This document shows positions 16,843 through 27,299 of a stretch of DNA of 64,000 nt, one piece after another. The translations under genes were made by a program, and so were the position numbers. Each line of letters begins with the position of its first letter. Position 1 is the first letter of the stretch. The notes under the pieces were generated by a model. It saw only the letters and a program-made list of their open reading frames with translations. It ran no database searches and was not told the origin of the DNA. Origin of the DNA: Clostridium yunnanense (lineage in GTDB: Bacteria > Bacillota > Clostridia > Clostridiales > Clostridiaceae); the NCBI RefSeq assembly GCF_016595795.1, contig NZ_JAENHN010000066.1, forward strand, positions 214,279-278,278, read 5' to 3'.

Positions 16843-17748
16843 ATGAATAAAAGAAGTTTAAAATTCGGTGTAATCGCACTAGCATTAACTATGGCAACTG
16901 GAATTTTCGCAGGATGTGCTTCAAAGAGTGATAACACAACTACAGATTCAGGAAAAGAAGCAGCTGTGGCTGGATCAATAACTTTATCAGGGTCAACGGC
17001 TTTACAACCCTTAGCAGAAAAAGCAGCAGCAAATTTCTCTGCTAAGAATAAAGATGCAGTAATAAATGTACAAGGCGGAGGAAGTGGAACTGGGTTAACT
17101 CAAGTTTTACAAGGTGCTGTGGAGATAGGTAACTCAGATGTTACTGCTGAAGAAAAGTTAAAAGCTGAGGAAGCAAAACAATTAGTAGATCATAAGGTTG
17201 CGGCTATAGGATTTGCTATAACTGTAAGTAAAGATGTTCCAGTAACTTCACTTACTAAAGATCAAATTGCTGGGATATTCTCAGGAAATATAAAGAATTG
17301 GAAAGAGATAGATGGTAAAACTGATTTAGAAATAAAAGTTGTTCATAGACCAGCTTCTTCAGGTACAAGATCAACTTTCATTAAAACAGTATTAGGTGGT
17401 AAAAAGGAACTTGAAAGCGACAAAATTGGTACAGTACAAGAAGCTAATGGTTCTGTTAAGACTACGCTTGAGAGTACAAAAGGTTCAATAAGTTATGTTG
17501 CATTATCATACTTACTTGATGAAGAAGCAAAAAAATCATTAAAAACTGTAGCAATTGACGGAGTTGAACCAACTAAAGAAAATATAACTACAGGAAAATA
17601 TATATTCTGGGCATGGGAACATATGTATACAAAAGGAGAAGCTAAGGAATTATCAAAAGCATTTATAGAATATATAATGAGTGCTGATAATAAAAAGACT
17701 GTTGAAGATTTAGGTTTTGTATCAGTAACAGACATGAAAGTACAGTAA
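16843..17748 (+). CDS. pstS: phosphate ABC transporter binding lipoprotein PstS
   Basis: A 301-residue periplasmic-type binding protein anchored as a lipoprotein: signal peptide 1-24 and lipobox FAGC with Cys25. The mature part has the phosphate loop SGSTALQPL (about 50-58), GGGSGTGL (about 77-84), IGNSDV and RPASSGTRSTF, which contact phosphate. It delivers phosphate to PstCA. First gene of pstSCAB-phoU, with a PhoP-box promoter and TTTGGAGG ribosome site. A hairpin without a T-tract separates it from pstC. Confidence 0.96.
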   Translation: MNKRSLKFGVIALALTMATGIFAGCASKSDNTTTDSGKEAAVAGSITLSGSTALQPLAEKAAANFSAKNKDAVINVQGGGSGTGLTQVLQGAVEIGNSDVTAEEKLKAEEAKQLVDHKVAAIGFAITVSKDVPVTSLTKDQIAGIFSGNIKNWKEIDGKTDLEIKVVHRPASSGTRSTFIKTVLGGKKELESDKIGTVQEANGSVKTTLESTKGSISYVALSYLLDEEAKKSLKTVAIDGVEPTKENITTGKYIFWAWEHMYTKGEAKELSKAFIEYIMSADNKKTVEDLGFVSVTDMKVQ

Positions 17749-17764
17749 TTAAAACAAATAGCTT

Positions 17765-17790
17765 TTAAGACTGGCGTATGCCAGTCTTAA
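17765..17790 (+). promoter_or_regulatory. intercistronic hairpin pstS-pstC
   Basis: TTAAGACTGGC / GCCAGTCTTAA is a perfect 11-bp stem with a 4-base loop and no following T-tract. It probably protects or processes the pstS mRNA end, allowing more PstS than PstC/A/B. Confidence 0.65.
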
Positions 17791-17936
17791 GGTGTTTCTA
17801 TATTCCTAAAGGTAAATTTCGAAAAAATCTATGTTTAGGTTAATGATTTTCTTATGTAATTCAGTATGTAAATATATCGAAAGACACTTATCTGTTTAAG
17901 ATGGTGTATCACAATAAATATTATGAGGGAAGAGTT

Positions 17937-18827
17937 ATGAAAAAAAGAAGTTTTTGGCAGAAATTAAAATCTGAATATATTGGCAAAGGTTTTGCAGTGT
18001 TTTGTGGGCTTTTAATAGTGGTATTGACTCTATCCATTATATTTTTTATAGCGTCAAGAGGATTGAATTTGTTCACAAAAGATAAGTATTCTATATTTAA
18101 ATTTTTATTTAGTACAAATTGGACTCCAAATGCAGATTCTCCTCAATTTGGAGCGTTGACTCTTATTGCAGGCTCTACAGCGGTTTCTATTGGTGCGGTA
18201 ATAGTAAGCACGCCAATAGCTATATCTCTTGCAATTTTTATGAATATGATTTCTACAAAGTATGGTAAAAAATTTCTTCAGCCAGCCTTAGAACTTTTCG
18301 TTGGTATACCTTCAGTTGTATATGGATGGATCGGACTTAGTGTGCTCGTTCCATTGATTAGAAATTATTTCGGTGGTGACGGTTCTAGCCTTCTAGCAGG
18401 GATCTTAGTTCTTAGTGTTATGATTCTTCCAACCATTGCATCCTTATCTTCTGATGCAATAAGAACTATACCTAATGATTATATAGAAGCAGCTTACGGT
18501 TTAGGATCTACCAGATGGCAAACTATTTATAAAGTAGTAGTTCCAGCTGCTAAAGGCGGAGTACTTACAGCCGTAGTACTAGGGCTTGCAAGAGCTTTTG
18601 GGGAAGCACTGGCAGTTCAAATGGTAATAGGAAATACAGTAAAGATTCCAGGAAGCCTTCTTCAATCTACCACTACGCTAACCAGTGTTCTTACAATGGA
18701 TATGGCAAATACAGCTTTTGGTTCAATGTGGAATAATGCTTTATGGTCACTAGCATTTATGTTACTGATAATATCCTTTATATTTATAGTTATAGTTAGA
18801 AGTATAGGAAAAAGAGGTGAAGCATAA
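17937..18827 (+). CDS. pstC: phosphate ABC transporter permease PstC
   Basis: A 296-residue membrane permease of the high-affinity phosphate transporter with six predicted helices. The EAA-loop region is AAYGLGSTRWQTIYKVVVPAA, followed by GLARAFGEALAVQMVIG, typical of PstC. I prefer ATG 17937 (AGGGAAGAG upstream) over an ATG 36 bases earlier without a ribosome site. The stop overlaps the pstA start (TAATG), so translation is coupled. Confidence 0.94.
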   Translation: MKKRSFWQKLKSEYIGKGFAVFCGLLIVVLTLSIIFFIASRGLNLFTKDKYSIFKFLFSTNWTPNADSPQFGALTLIAGSTAVSIGAVIVSTPIAISLAIFMNMISTKYGKKFLQPALELFVGIPSVVYGWIGLSVLVPLIRNYFGGDGSSLLAGILVLSVMILPTIASLSSDAIRTIPNDYIEAAYGLGSTRWQTIYKVVVPAAKGGVLTAVVLGLARAFGEALAVQMVIGNTVKIPGSLLQSTTTLTSVLTMDMANTAFGSMWNNALWSLAFMLLIISFIFIVIVRSIGKRGEA

Positions 18828-19726
18828 TGAAGGCTAAAACTGCAGATAAGATTGCTACTACCGTACTTTATGTAATTTCAACATCAATAGTATTGCTTTT
18901 AGTGGCGTTCTTGGGTTATATTTTATTCAAAGGTGTAGGAATGATTAACTTTAATTTCCTATTCGGTCAATCAAAGAGTGGTGTAGCAGGTGGTGGTATA
19001 GGACCACAGTTATTTAACTCCTTTTACATGTTAATAGTCTCTCTTATAATTACTGTTCCTATAGGACTTGGTGCAGGAATTTATCTTTCTGAGTATGCAG
19101 GACAGGGAAGATTTGTTAACTTTTTGAGACTTTGTATAGAAACAATGTCTTCACTTCCTTCTATAGTTGTCGGTCTCTTTGGTCTTTTGGTATTTGTTAC
19201 TCTTGCAGGATGGAAATACTCAGTTTTAGCTGGTGCTTTATCGGTAAGTATATTAAATCTTCCTTCCATGACAAGAGTAAGTGAAAATGCTATAAGAGAA
19301 GCATCAAAAAAGGTTAAAGAGGCAAGTGTTGGGCTTGGCGCAACACGATTTCAAACTATAAGAAAGATTACGTTGCCTTATGCTATGCCTCAGATATTGA
19401 CAGGTATTATATTATCTGCAGGAAGAATATTCGGTGAAGCAGCAGCTTTCTTATACACAGCAGGGATGAGCGCGCCTTTGTTTAAATTTGATAGATTTTC
19501 ACTTTTTGGCATGAGCTCAGTTGATAAGATTTCTGCTTACGATTTATTTAGACCGGCAGAAACATTGGCGGTTCATATATATAAATTGAAATCAGAAGGT
19601 ACAGTTCCAGATGCAACAGCTATTGCAAATGGTGCTTCAGCAGTCTTAATAATAATGGTGCTATTATTTAATATAATTTCGAGATTAGTAGGTAATGCAC
19701 TTTATAAGTCTTATAGTGGTAAGTAG
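18827..19726 (+). CDS. pstA: phosphate ABC transporter permease PstA
   Basis: A 299-residue partner permease. It has a helical membrane core with the PstA signature [18 protein letters not shown], the EAA loop [20 protein letters not shown], and [15 protein letters not shown]. It overlaps pstC by one base and is 11 bases from pstB. It forms the channel with PstC. Confidence 0.95.
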   Translation: MKAKTADKIATTVLYVISTSIVLLLVAFLGYILFKGVGMINFNFLFGQSKSGVAGGGIGPQLFNSFYMLIVSLIITVPIGLGAGIYLSEYAGQGRFVNFLRLCIETMSSLPSIVVGLFGLLVFVTLAGWKYSVLAGALSVSILNLPSMTRVSENAIREASKKVKEASVGLGATRFQTIRKITLPYAMPQILTGIILSAGRIFGEAAAFLYTAGMSAPLFKFDRFSLFGMSSVDKISAYDLFRPAETLAVHIYKLKSEGTVPDATAIANGASAVLIIMVLLFNIISRLVGNALYKSYSGK

Positions 19727-19737
19727 GAGGATACAAC

Positions 19738-20487
19738 ATGTCAATAATTACAACGAATAATTTAAACTTATATTATGGGAATAATCATGCACTAAAGGGT
19801 ATAAGCCTTGATATAGAACCTAATACAGTAACTGCGCTTATCGGACCTTCTGGTTGTGGTAAGTCAACTTTCCTGAGAACTTTAAATAGGATGAATGATC
19901 TTATAGATTCTGTTAGAATAGAAGGTGATGTTTTCTTCGAAGGCAGAAATATTTATAATGATTTTGACGAAATAGAACTAAGAAAAAGAGTAGGTATGGT
20001 TTTCCAAAGACCAAATCCATTTCCAATGTCAATCTATGATAATATAGCCTATGGCCCAAGAATTCATGGGATAAAAAATAAGGCTAAGTTAGATGAAATA
20101 ATCGAGAAAAGTCTTAGAGGCGCAGCTTTATGGGATGAAGTTAAGGATAGATTAAAGAAAAGCGCTTTAGGTCTTTCTGGTGGCCAACAGCAAAGACTTT
20201 GTATAGCAAGAACTCTTGCAGTAGAACCAGAAGTCCTTTTAATGGATGAACCAACTTCTGCACTTGATCCTATCTCAACGAATAAAATAGAAGAACTAAT
20301 GGATACACTAAAAAAGACATACACTGTTATAATTGTAACTCATAATATGCAGCAAGCAGGAAGAATTGCTGATAATACAGCATTTTTCTTGACAGGAGAA
20401 GTAGTAGAATACGGAAAAACAGATGACATATTCTATAAGCCAAGAGATAAGAGAACAGAAGATTATATAACAGGTAGATTCGGTTAA
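19738..20487 (+). CDS. pstB: phosphate ABC transporter ATPase PstB
   Basis: A 249-residue ABC ATPase. Walker [10 protein letters not shown] (36-44), Q-loop [15 protein letters not shown] (PstB-typical), signature [16 protein letters not shown], Walker [14 protein letters not shown], and the H-loop [10 protein letters not shown]. It powers phosphate import through PstCA. Ribosome site TAGGAGG. Confidence 0.97.
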   Translation: MSIITTNNLNLYYGNNHALKGISLDIEPNTVTALIGPSGCGKSTFLRTLNRMNDLIDSVRIEGDVFFEGRNIYNDFDEIELRKRVGMVFQRPNPFPMSIYDNIAYGPRIHGIKNKAKLDEIIEKSLRGAALWDEVKDRLKKSALGLSGGQQQRLCIARTLAVEPEVLLMDEPTSALDPISTNKIEELMDTLKKTYTVIIVTHNMQQAGRIADNTAFFLTGEVVEYGKTDDIFYKPRDKRTEDYITGRFG

Positions 20488-20510
20488 AATTACTTTATGA
20501 GGTGATATAA

Positions 20511-21167
20511 ATGACAAGAACATCTTTCGATTATGGTTTACAGCTTTTACATGATGACCTAATAAAAATGGGAAGCATTGTAGAAAAACAAATACACGGT
20601 TCAGTTGAATCCTTAGTTAATCAGGATGTGGAACTAGCTGAAAGAATAATAAAGGGTGACGATTTAGTAGATGATCTTCAAAGAGAAATTGAAGACAAGT
20701 GTATAAAGTTAATTGGAAGGGAGCAGCCTTTAGCAAAAGATTTGAGAAATATCTTTACAACTACAAAGATAGTTACAGATCTTGAAAGAATGGCTGACCA
20801 TGCAGTTGATATAGCAAAGATAACAAGAAGACTTAAAGATGAAAAGTATATTAAAAAGTTAATAGATATACCTAAGATAGCAACAGTTGTTCAAGAAATG
20901 ATTAAGCTTTCTATAGATGCATATATAGCAGGAGATTCAGATAAAGCTTATGAAATTTGTAAAATGGATGATGAAGTGGATGCTGTATATAAAAAGGTAT
21001 TTACTGAGCTTTTAGCATATATGAATTCTCATCATGAGACAGTAACTCAAGCAAGCCAACTATTATTTGTATGTAAATACTTAGAAAGAATAGCTGATCA
21101 CGTTACTAATATATGTGAATGGACTATCTATCTTGTTACTGGTAATTTTGTAGATCTTAATGAATAG
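20511..21167 (+). CDS. phoU: phosphate signalling protein PhoU
   Basis: A 218-residue protein of two three-helix PhoU repeats. Metal-binding acidic motifs occur in both halves: KIVTDLERMADHAVDIA (about 88-104) and CKYLERIADHVTNICEW (about 188-204). In other bacteria it couples Pst activity to the PhoR kinase and restrains the Pho response. It is 23 bases from pstB and is the last gene of the operon. Confidence 0.95.
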   Translation: MTRTSFDYGLQLLHDDLIKMGSIVEKQIHGSVESLVNQDVELAERIIKGDDLVDDLQREIEDKCIKLIGREQPLAKDLRNIFTTTKIVTDLERMADHAVDIAKITRRLKDEKYIKKLIDIPKIATVVQEMIKLSIDAYIAGDSDKAYEICKMDDEVDAVYKKVFTELLAYMNSHHETVTQASQLLFVCKYLERIADHVTNICEWTIYLVTGNFVDLNE

Positions 21168-21341
21168 TATATAGATGTACAGTTTCTTAGATTCATCGAA
21201 AGCATCATTTTGAGTATAAGGATTTAAGTAGTCTATCTGCTTTGCGGAGTAGATATACCATTTCCACGATTTTAAAATATACAAAAAATCATTTTAACTA
21301 TGGTGAACAGGGTGTTTAATAAATATATATTTATTAAATAT

Positions 21342-21381
21342 AAAATAGCTTGAAATCCTAAAGGATATTCGAGCTATTTTT
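21342..21381 (+). terminator. terminator after phoU
   Basis: AAAATAGCT / AGCTATTTT outer stem plus an inner ATCC/GGAT stem, ending in six T. Repeat copy C starts in the T-tract. Confidence 0.8.
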
Positions 21382-21470
21382 TACTGTAAAAGAAAGTATA
21401 AAATGTTATGACTAATAAATCTAGTGATTTAAGTGATTATGATAAGTTTTTAAGCATTTACAGTGGAAAA
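21376..21470. repeat. dispersed terminator-linked repeat, copy C
   Basis: It begins TTTTTTACTGTAAAAGAAAG and ends TTTACAGTGGAAAA: 95 bases, the same length as copy A, with a slightly diverged right end. No coding capacity. Confidence 0.62.
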
Positions 21471-21663
21471 TGAAGCTATGATTAAGACTTTTGTTAAAAT
21501 TCAGTGGCGCATCTATATTTGTGTTAAATGATTTTTAATAATAAATTTTCAGATAATATATATCTTTTTATGAAAATGGACAAAATTTATAATGAATAGG
21601 GTTTTTATCCTAAAAATTTTGCTTATTTAGAGTTATATGAAAATGAGTATGGAGCGGTAATTG

Positions 21664-21692
21664 TTGACTACTAAGGGCTAATAGGGTATATT
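21664..21692 (+). promoter_or_regulatory. SigA promoter of the DUF512-der-gpsA operon
   Basis: TTGACT at 21664-21669, a 17-base spacer and TATATT at 21687-21692, 32 bases before the first gene. Confidence 0.65.
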
Positions 21693-21724
21693 ACATATTG
21701 AAGTATTTTTCAGGAGTGAAAAAG

Positions 21725-23059
21725 ATGAAAAACAAAATTGCGAAGATTCTTCCTGGTGGAATAGCAGAAGAATTAGGAATTGAAGTAGGAGATTACTTAA
21801 TTTCAATAAATGAAACAGAAGTAAATGATGTTATAGACTATAAGTTTTTGATGGCAGAGGAATACTTAGATGTAGAAGTAGAAAAACCAGACGGTGAAGT
21901 TTGGGTTTATGAAATAGAGAAAGAATATGATGAAGACTTAGGCGTTGAGTTTGAGGCTTCTATAATGGATAAAGCAAAAAGTTGTTCTAATAAATGCATA
22001 TTCTGTTTTATAGATCAATTACCTACAGGTATGAGAGAGACTTTATATTTTAAAGACGATGATTCAAGACTTTCATTTCTTCAAGGTAACTTTGTAACCT
22101 TAACAAATATGAAGGACTGTGACATAGATAGAATAATAAGATATAGAATAAGTCCGATTAATGTATCAGTACATACAACTAATCCAGAGCTTAGAGTTAA
22201 GATGTTAAACAACAGGTTTGCAGGTAATGTTTATGACAGGCTTAAGAGGCTAGCAGAAGCTGGCATTGAAATGAATGCTCAAATAGTAGTTGTACCTGGT
22301 ATTAATAATGCTGAAGAGCTTCAAAGGACAGTTTTAGACCTATATAAGCTATATCCTTCTATCCAAAATATAGCTGCGGTTCCCATCGGGATAACCAAAC
22401 ATAGAGAAGGACTTGCAAAATTAGATATTTTTGATGGTGACAGTGCAAGAAAAGAAATTGAAATGGTAGAGAAACTTCAAGAAAAATTCATTAAAGAGAT
22501 AGGTTCACCTTTTGTGAGATTATCTGACGAGTTTTATGTTTTAAGTAATTATAACATACCTGATGAAGATTTCTACGATGGGTATCATCAGATAGAAGAT
22601 GGCGTAGGTGTTATAAGAATGCTTAGAAATACCATCGACAGAGATATATCAGAACTAAAAGACAATATAAATGGCCATTTCGCTATTGCTACAGGTGTTT
22701 CTGCCTATGATGAAGTAAAAAAAGTAGCAGATAGCATTATGAATAAAAATAATAATATAAAAATTGATGTTTATAAAGTTATAAATCATTTCTTTGGAGA
22801 AACTATTACAGTAAATGGACTTTTAACTGGTACAGATATTATAAATCAGCTAAAAGAAAGCCTTGAAGCACCATACCTTATAATGGCTGATAATATGTTC
22901 AGAAAAGGTTATGAATTAGGTGATTCTCAGGATAAGATAATGCTTGATGATCTAAAGATAAAAGATGTTGAAGAGCAGCTAGATGTGAAAGTCATTGTAT
23001 GTGATTACACTGGAGAAGACTTAATACAAATTATAAACACATATTGTGAGGAGGAATAA
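21725..23059 (+). CDS. DUF512 PDZ/radical SAM protein
   Basis: A 444-residue protein of the clostridial DUF512 family. An N-terminal PDZ-like domain (about 3-65: [21 protein letters not shown]) precedes a radical SAM-like domain with CSNKCIFC (Cys 87, 91, 94; CX3CX2C, which can bind a 4Fe-4S cluster) and a C-terminal DUF512 part. The substrate is unknown. I choose ATG 21725 (CAGGAGTG upstream) over an earlier in-frame ATG with no site. It is 2 bases from der, an arrangement conserved in clostridia, hinting at a ribosome- or tRNA-linked role. Confidence 0.88.
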   Translation: MKNKIAKILPGGIAEELGIEVGDYLISINETEVNDVIDYKFLMAEEYLDVEVEKPDGEVWVYEIEKEYDEDLGVEFEASIMDKAKSCSNKCIFCFIDQLPTGMRETLYFKDDDSRLSFLQGNFVTLTNMKDCDIDRIIRYRISPINVSVHTTNPELRVKMLNNRFAGNVYDRLKRLAEAGIEMNAQIVVVPGINNAEELQRTVLDLYKLYPSIQNIAAVPIGITKHREGLAKLDIFDGDSARKEIEMVEKLQEKFIKEIGSPFVRLSDEFYVLSNYNIPDEDFYDGYHQIEDGVGVIRMLRNTIDRDISELKDNINGHFAIATGVSAYDEVKKVADSIMNKNNNIKIDVYKVINHFFGETITVNGLLTGTDIINQLKESLEAPYLIMADNMFRKGYELGDSQDKIMLDDLKIKDVEEQLDVKVIVCDYTGEDLIQIINTYCEEE

Positions 23060-23061
23060 AC

Positions 23062-24378
23062 ATGGGAAAACCAATAGTTGCTATAGTTGGACGTCCAAAT
23101 GTAGGGAAATCTACATTGTTTAATAAATTAGCAGGAAAAAGAATATCTATAGTACAGGATACACCAGGAGTTACTAGAGATAGAGTTTATGCAGAGGCTG
23201 AGTGGTTAAATTATAAATTTACTATGATAGATACAGGTGGTATTGAACCAGAAAGTGAAGATGTTATAGTAAAACAAATGAGAAGACAGGCACAAATAGC
23301 TATTGAAACTGCAGATGTTATAGTGTTTATCGTTGACGGTAAGGAAGGTCTTACAGCAGCAGATAAAGAAGTTTCTCAAATGCTTAGAAAGAGTAAAAAA
23401 CCTGTTGTACTTGTTGTAAATAAGATTGATAACTTAAAAGATGAAGCTAATGCTTACGAGTTCTATAATTTAGGTATAGGTGATCCTATAACAATATCGG
23501 CAACTCAAGGTCTTGCACTTGGAGATATGCTTGATAGAGTAGTAGAACACTTCAAAGAGCTTGGAACAGATGATGAAGAAGATGAATATGTAAGAATAGC
23601 TATGGTTGGTAAACCAAACGTAGGTAAATCATCTCTTATCAATAAGCTTCTGCGTGAAGATAGAGTAATAGTAAGTGATGTTCCTGGTACAACTAGAGAT
23701 TCTATAGATAGTTACCTTGAAACAGAAGAAGGAAAGTTTATACTTATTGACACTGCTGGTCTTAGAAGAAAAAGCAAGGTTAAGGAAGAAATAGAAAGAT
23801 ATAGCGTTATCAGAACTTACGCTTCAATTGAAAGAGCAGATGTAGTTATTCTTATGATTGATGCTCAAGAAGGTGTTACTGATCAAGATGAAAAGATTAT
23901 AGGCTTTGCTCATGAAATGAATAAAGCTATAATGGTTATAGTAAATAAGTGGGATTTGATTGAAAAAGATGATAAGACAATGAATACTTATCTAAAAGAT
24001 CTTCAATCAAGCTTAAAGTTCTTATCCTACTCACCTTTCTTATTCATATCAGCATTAACTGGCCAAAGAGTGCATAAGGTATTAGAGATGGCTAAGGGCT
24101 GCTATGATAACTACTCAAAGAGAATATCTACTGGTATTCTTAATGATGTTATAAATAGAGCAGTACTAATGAAAGAGCCACCTGTAGTTGGACTTAAGAG
24201 ACTTAAGATATATTACGCAACTCAAGTTGCAAACAAACCACCTAAATTTATATTCTTTGTAAATGACAGCAATGCGTTACATTTTTCTTACGGAAGATAT
24301 CTTGAAAATCAGCTAAGAGAGAGCTTTGATTTTAAGGGAACAGGATTAGAAATAGAGTATAGAGAAAGGAAGGAATAA
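23062..24378 (+). CDS. der: ribosome biogenesis GTPase Der
   Basis: A 438-residue GTPase with two tandem G domains and a C-terminal KH-like domain, essential for 50S assembly. Domain 1: GRPNVGKST (10-18), [16 protein letters not shown]. Domain 2: GKPNVGKSS (about 185-193), [26 protein letters not shown]. Length is normal. It lies 2 bases after the DUF512 gene and 3 bases before gpsA: one operon. Confidence 0.97.
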   Translation: MGKPIVAIVGRPNVGKSTLFNKLAGKRISIVQDTPGVTRDRVYAEAEWLNYKFTMIDTGGIEPESEDVIVKQMRRQAQIAIETADVIVFIVDGKEGLTAADKEVSQMLRKSKKPVVLVVNKIDNLKDEANAYEFYNLGIGDPITISATQGLALGDMLDRVVEHFKELGTDDEEDEYVRIAMVGKPNVGKSSLINKLLREDRVIVSDVPGTTRDSIDSYLETEEGKFILIDTAGLRRKSKVKEEIERYSVIRTYASIERADVVILMIDAQEGVTDQDEKIIGFAHEMNKAIMVIVNKWDLIEKDDKTMNTYLKDLQSSLKFLSYSPFLFISALTGQRVHKVLEMAKGCYDNYSKRISTGILNDVINRAVLMKEPPVVGLKRLKIYYATQVANKPPKFIFFVNDSNALHFSYGRYLENQLRESFDFKGTGLEIEYRERKE

Positions 24379-24381
24379 AAT

Positions 24382-25377
24382 ATGAATAAGGTGACTTTTT
24401 TAGGAGGAGGAAGCTTTGGAACAGCTTTATCAATTCTTCTAGCCAAAAAGGGTGTAACGGTGTCTATTTGGGACAGAGATAAAGAGGTTGTTGATGAAAT
24501 AAACAACAAAAGAACAAATGATAGATACATTAAGGAGTTACACATTCCTGAAAATGTCACTGCCTATTACGATTTAGAGGAAGCACTTAAGGATACAGGG
24601 TGCTTAGTGCTTGCAGTACCTTCCCATGTTATAAGAAATGCTTGCAAATCACTAAAAGGAAAACTTCCAGAGGATATTGTTGTTGTAAGTATAGCTAAAG
24701 GAATTGAAGAAGGTACTGATTTAAGATTATCAGAAGTAATAGAGCAGGAGCTTAATAATCCAATAGTAATTTTATCTGGACCTTCTCATGCAGAAGAAGT
24801 TGCCTTAGAATACCCAACTACCTTAGTTGCAAGTTCTAAAGATATGTCAGCGGCTGAAAAAGTTCAGGATCTATTTATGGCTCCGCATCTTAGAATATAT
24901 ACCAATGATGATCTCGTTGGTGTAGAAATAGGTGGAGCAGTAAAAAATATAATTGCTTTAGCAGCTGGGGTTTGTGATGGTATAGGTTATGGAGACAATG
25001 CAAAAGCGGCGCTTATGACTAGAGGTATGATGGAGATAAGTAAAATAGGTTTTAAGCTTGGAGGAAAGATGGAAACTTTCTTTGGACTAACAGGTATGGG
25101 AGACCTTATTGTAACTTGTACAAGTATGCATTCTAGAAATAGAAGGGCTGGAATATTAATCGGTCAAGGTAAGAGCCTTGCTGAAGCAGAAAAAGAAGTA
25201 GGAATGGTTGTTGAAGGGGTTAAAGCCTGCAGAGCCTTCTACGAATTGAAAGAGAAACTTGGAGTTGATATGCCAATTACTGATATTCTTCATAGAATAC
25301 TTTTTGATGGACTAAGCCCAAATGAAGCAGTTAGTGGACTTATGGAAAGAGATAAGAAGTCAGAAAAATATCAATAA
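24382..25377 (+). CDS. gpsA: glycerol-3-phosphate dehydrogenase [NAD(P)+]
   Basis: A 331-residue enzyme making sn-glycerol 3-phosphate from dihydroxyacetone phosphate for phospholipid synthesis. N-terminal Rossmann site [12 protein letters not shown] (6-17), [10 protein letters not shown] in the middle, and catalytic Lys in [15 protein letters not shown] with [14 protein letters not shown]. In many clostridia plsY lies between der and gpsA and spoIVA follows; here plsY is absent and spoIVA is about 31.7 kb downstream. A branched terminator follows. Confidence 0.96.
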   Translation: MNKVTFLGGGSFGTALSILLAKKGVTVSIWDRDKEVVDEINNKRTNDRYIKELHIPENVTAYYDLEEALKDTGCLVLAVPSHVIRNACKSLKGKLPEDIVVVSIAKGIEEGTDLRLSEVIEQELNNPIVILSGPSHAEEVALEYPTTLVASSKDMSAAEKVQDLFMAPHLRIYTNDDLVGVEIGGAVKNIIALAAGVCDGIGYGDNAKAALMTRGMMEISKIGFKLGGKMETFFGLTGMGDLIVTCTSMHSRNRRAGILIGQGKSLAEAEKEVGMVVEGVKACRAFYELKEKLGVDMPITDILHRILFDGLSPNEAVSGLMERDKKSEKYQ

Positions 25378-25396
25378 TAAATATAGATACTTAAAG

Positions 25397-25468
25397 ACTT
25401 GCTTTTTAGGCAGGTTATAATACGGTGATAATCGTAGGTATAACTTGTAAATGAAAGCAAGTTTTTTT
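25397..25468 (+). terminator. branched terminator after gpsA
   Basis: Outer stem ACTTGCTTT / AAAGCAAGT encloses a second stem CAGGTTATA / TATAACTTG (about 25411-25446) and ends in seven T. Confidence 0.8.
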
Positions 25469-25621
25469 ACTGTAAAGAAAAGTGAAAAAATTATGCCGAT
25501 TAAAACTAGTTACAGTAAAAAAATAAAACTTATTTGCCGCCAAACTTCCCTCATATACATTCGAAAAGGCAGATGAGTTAAAAAAGCTAAATAAAGAAGG
25601 TCACTTCAGCGATTTTTTTAG
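25462..25621. repeat. dispersed terminator-linked repeat, copy D with extension
   Basis: TTTTTTTACTGTA (25462-25474) to TACAGTAAAAAAA (25511-25523) is a shortened copy with an internal deletion. It is followed by about 98 bases ('cattcgaaaaggcagatg' and 'gaaggtcacttcag') that also follow copy E at 39254-39350, so the extension belongs to a larger version of the element. No intact frame. Confidence 0.6.
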
Positions 25622-25779
25622 TTAGGTAATTTAATTTGGAACACTATGCAATTTAAAAACATAAGCTTAATTATAGGCTTCAGAATCCATATATACTAAA
25701 ATTTGCAATATATATGTTTTTTTTATATAATTAACAAAAAGAACATTGATAAATTAATATAACTAGAGGGAGTATACCT

Positions 25780-26109
25780 ATGGATTTCTTTTTATCATTT
25801 TTATACTGTGTTATATCAGCCATTTTATCAGGAATAGTATTTTATATAATATTTAGTGCGTTAAATGAAAGTGTAATACAATTATTTGTACCTATTAAAA
25901 GAATCGTAAATAAGTTAAAGTGGAAGAATATTTTGCGAAGTATTAGCTTTTTAATTACAATATTTTTAGCTGTAAATATAAAAGATTTTTTTAACTTAGG
26001 AGATGTTTGGTTTGGAGTTATTATCGGTTTTTTTAATAGTTTAAGTGATATTATCTTTGAAACTGGGCTGGCTGCACCTAAAAAAGATAGAGTAACTAGG
26101 GAAAGTTAG
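25780..26109 (+). CDS. small membrane protein of unknown function
   Basis: A 109-residue protein with a hydrophobic N-terminal helix (about 3-38), a second at about 50-67, and a third at about 75-95, ending in a basic tail. ATG start with AGAGGGAG upstream. It lies 34 bases before a lipoprotein gene and may share its transcript. I recognise no family. Confidence 0.65.
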   Translation: MDFFLSFLYCVISAILSGIVFYIIFSALNESVIQLFVPIKRIVNKLKWKNILRSISFLITIFLAVNIKDFFNLGDVWFGVIIGFFNSLSDIIFETGLAAPKKDRVTRES

Positions 26110-26143
26110 AAATATAAAATTACTTTATGTTAGGAGAATAAAT

Positions 26144-26821
26144 ATGAGAAAGTCCATATTTTGTTTAGTATTTGCCATAGGATTAACCTTAGTGGGGTGC
26201 CAAAATAATGATGGAAGTAAGGTAGCTAGTGACTCCTCGAAAAATAGTATAGAAAGTAATAACAAAAATAATGCTGAGGATATTAATGGCATAATTGATA
26301 AGTTAGAAGCTTTGGTTAATGAAAAAAAATATGTAGAGGCAAATGAGCTAATAACTGAACTAAATAGTAAAGAATTAAATAATACTCAAAAGAATACTAT
26401 CAATGACCTAAAGATAAAAGTTGCTTCATCAGTGGCTAATTCAAAAAATGACAATCAGAAAAACAATAAGCAACAATATAAAGAAAAATTAGATAAAGTG
26501 GAAAAAAGCCTTAAATACTTGGATGATCCTAAATATTCGGCTACGACTTTGGATATGCGTAAGGCAGCTGGTGAAACCTATAAGCAGTGGGATGGAGCTT
26601 TAAATGAAATTTACGGTGTGTTAAAGAAACAGTTATCACAAAGTGAGATAAACGAACTGCAGGCTGAAGAAGTAAAATGGATAACCTACAGGGATAAAAA
26701 AGCAGAAGAAGATTCAGCAAGAGTAAAAGGCGGGACATTGGAACCTGTAGAACATACTTATTCTTTAGCGAATACTACAAAAAGTAGATGCTATGAACTT
26801 GTAGAAAAGTATATGAAGTAG
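26144..26821 (+). CDS. lipoprotein with LprI-like (DUF1311) domain
   Basis: A 225-residue secreted lipoprotein: signal peptide with lipobox LVGC (Cys19), an Asn/Ser/Lys-rich linker, an alpha-helical segment (about 48-90), and a C-terminal domain (about 125-222) with the LprI pattern MRKAAGETYKQWDGALNEIY, VKWITYRDKKAEEDS, GG and the TTKSRCYEL end. LprI of Mycobacterium inhibits lysozyme; that activity is not assured here. ATG start with TTAGGAGAA upstream. Confidence 0.78.
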   Translation: MRKSIFCLVFAIGLTLVGCQNNDGSKVASDSSKNSIESNNKNNAEDINGIIDKLEALVNEKKYVEANELITELNSKELNNTQKNTINDLKIKVASSVANSKNDNQKNNKQQYKEKLDKVEKSLKYLDDPKYSATTLDMRKAAGETYKQWDGALNEIYGVLKKQLSQSEINELQAEEVKWITYRDKKAEEDSARVKGGTLEPVEHTYSLANTTKSRCYELVEKYMK

Positions 26822-26943
26822 TTTTTACCTGCTTAATCCCAATAGATATACCAATTCCATATATAAATAAATGTTGCAATTCTAAGTTATAAATTATGAT
26901 AATAATATTGGATATTGGTGAGTAAATTTATTTTTTTGAAAAT

Positions 26944-26998
26944 AAAAGGCCACGCATGATTTATGGGATATACCCATTAATATGCATGGCCTTTACTC
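26944..26998. terminator. bidirectional terminator
   Basis: AAAGGCCA.GCAT / ATGC.TGGCCTTT with inner TATGGG / CCCATTA. T-rich flanks occur on both sides, so it can end the lipoprotein transcript (plus) and the converging small gene at 27093 (minus). Confidence 0.75.
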
Positions 26999-27092
26999 TT
27001 AATGATGGAGAAGCAATTTCAATTTGTTTATTTATTAGCGTGAAATGATTGAATGTATTTGTAGCTTGAAAAATATAATGTAATGGTTTTAC

Positions 27093-27299
27093 TTATTCTT
27101 CATTATCATCAAAGGTTGCAGTAGTTTTTGAAGACCAACTTTTATCCTTGTGAAATTCTGGTATTAATGAATCGCTTTCATCACCTTCAATGTCTGAAGA
27201 TTCAACAGTTAAGTTTGAAGAAGTTGATAAGCCAAAAGAACCAGATGTTGATGGAGAAGTAAGTACTTTATCATGTTCACTTGATTTTGTTCTTTTCAT
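27093..27299 (-). CDS. small Ser/Thr-rich acidic protein
   Basis: A 68-residue hydrophilic protein rich in Ser, Thr, Asp and Glu, with no signal peptide or membrane segment. Minus-strand ATG preceded by TGGAGGTGG at good spacing. It converges on the lipoprotein gene with a shared terminator. I do not recognise it; the composition suggests an intrinsically disordered protein, and a spore-associated role would be a guess. Confidence 0.6.
   Translation of the reverse strand: MKRTKSSEHDKVLTSPSTSGSFGLSTSSNLTVESSDIEGDESDSLIPEFHKDKSWSSKTTATFDDNEE

Larger units (their letters stand above)
21168..21724. other. intergenic region phoU-DUF512 gene
   Basis: This 557-base gap contains a possible copy of the stem-loop sequence seen at 14560-14610 (around 21195-21255, with a near-palindrome at 21231-21250), the operon terminator (21342-21381), repeat copy C (21376-21470) and a SigA promoter (21664-21692). 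No gene is seen. Confidence 0.6.
25378..25779. other. intergenic region after gpsA
   Basis: This 402-base gap holds the gpsA terminator and repeat copy D with its extension to about 25621. The remaining bases are AT-rich, with a possible promoter before 25780. No gene is seen. Confidence 0.6.
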
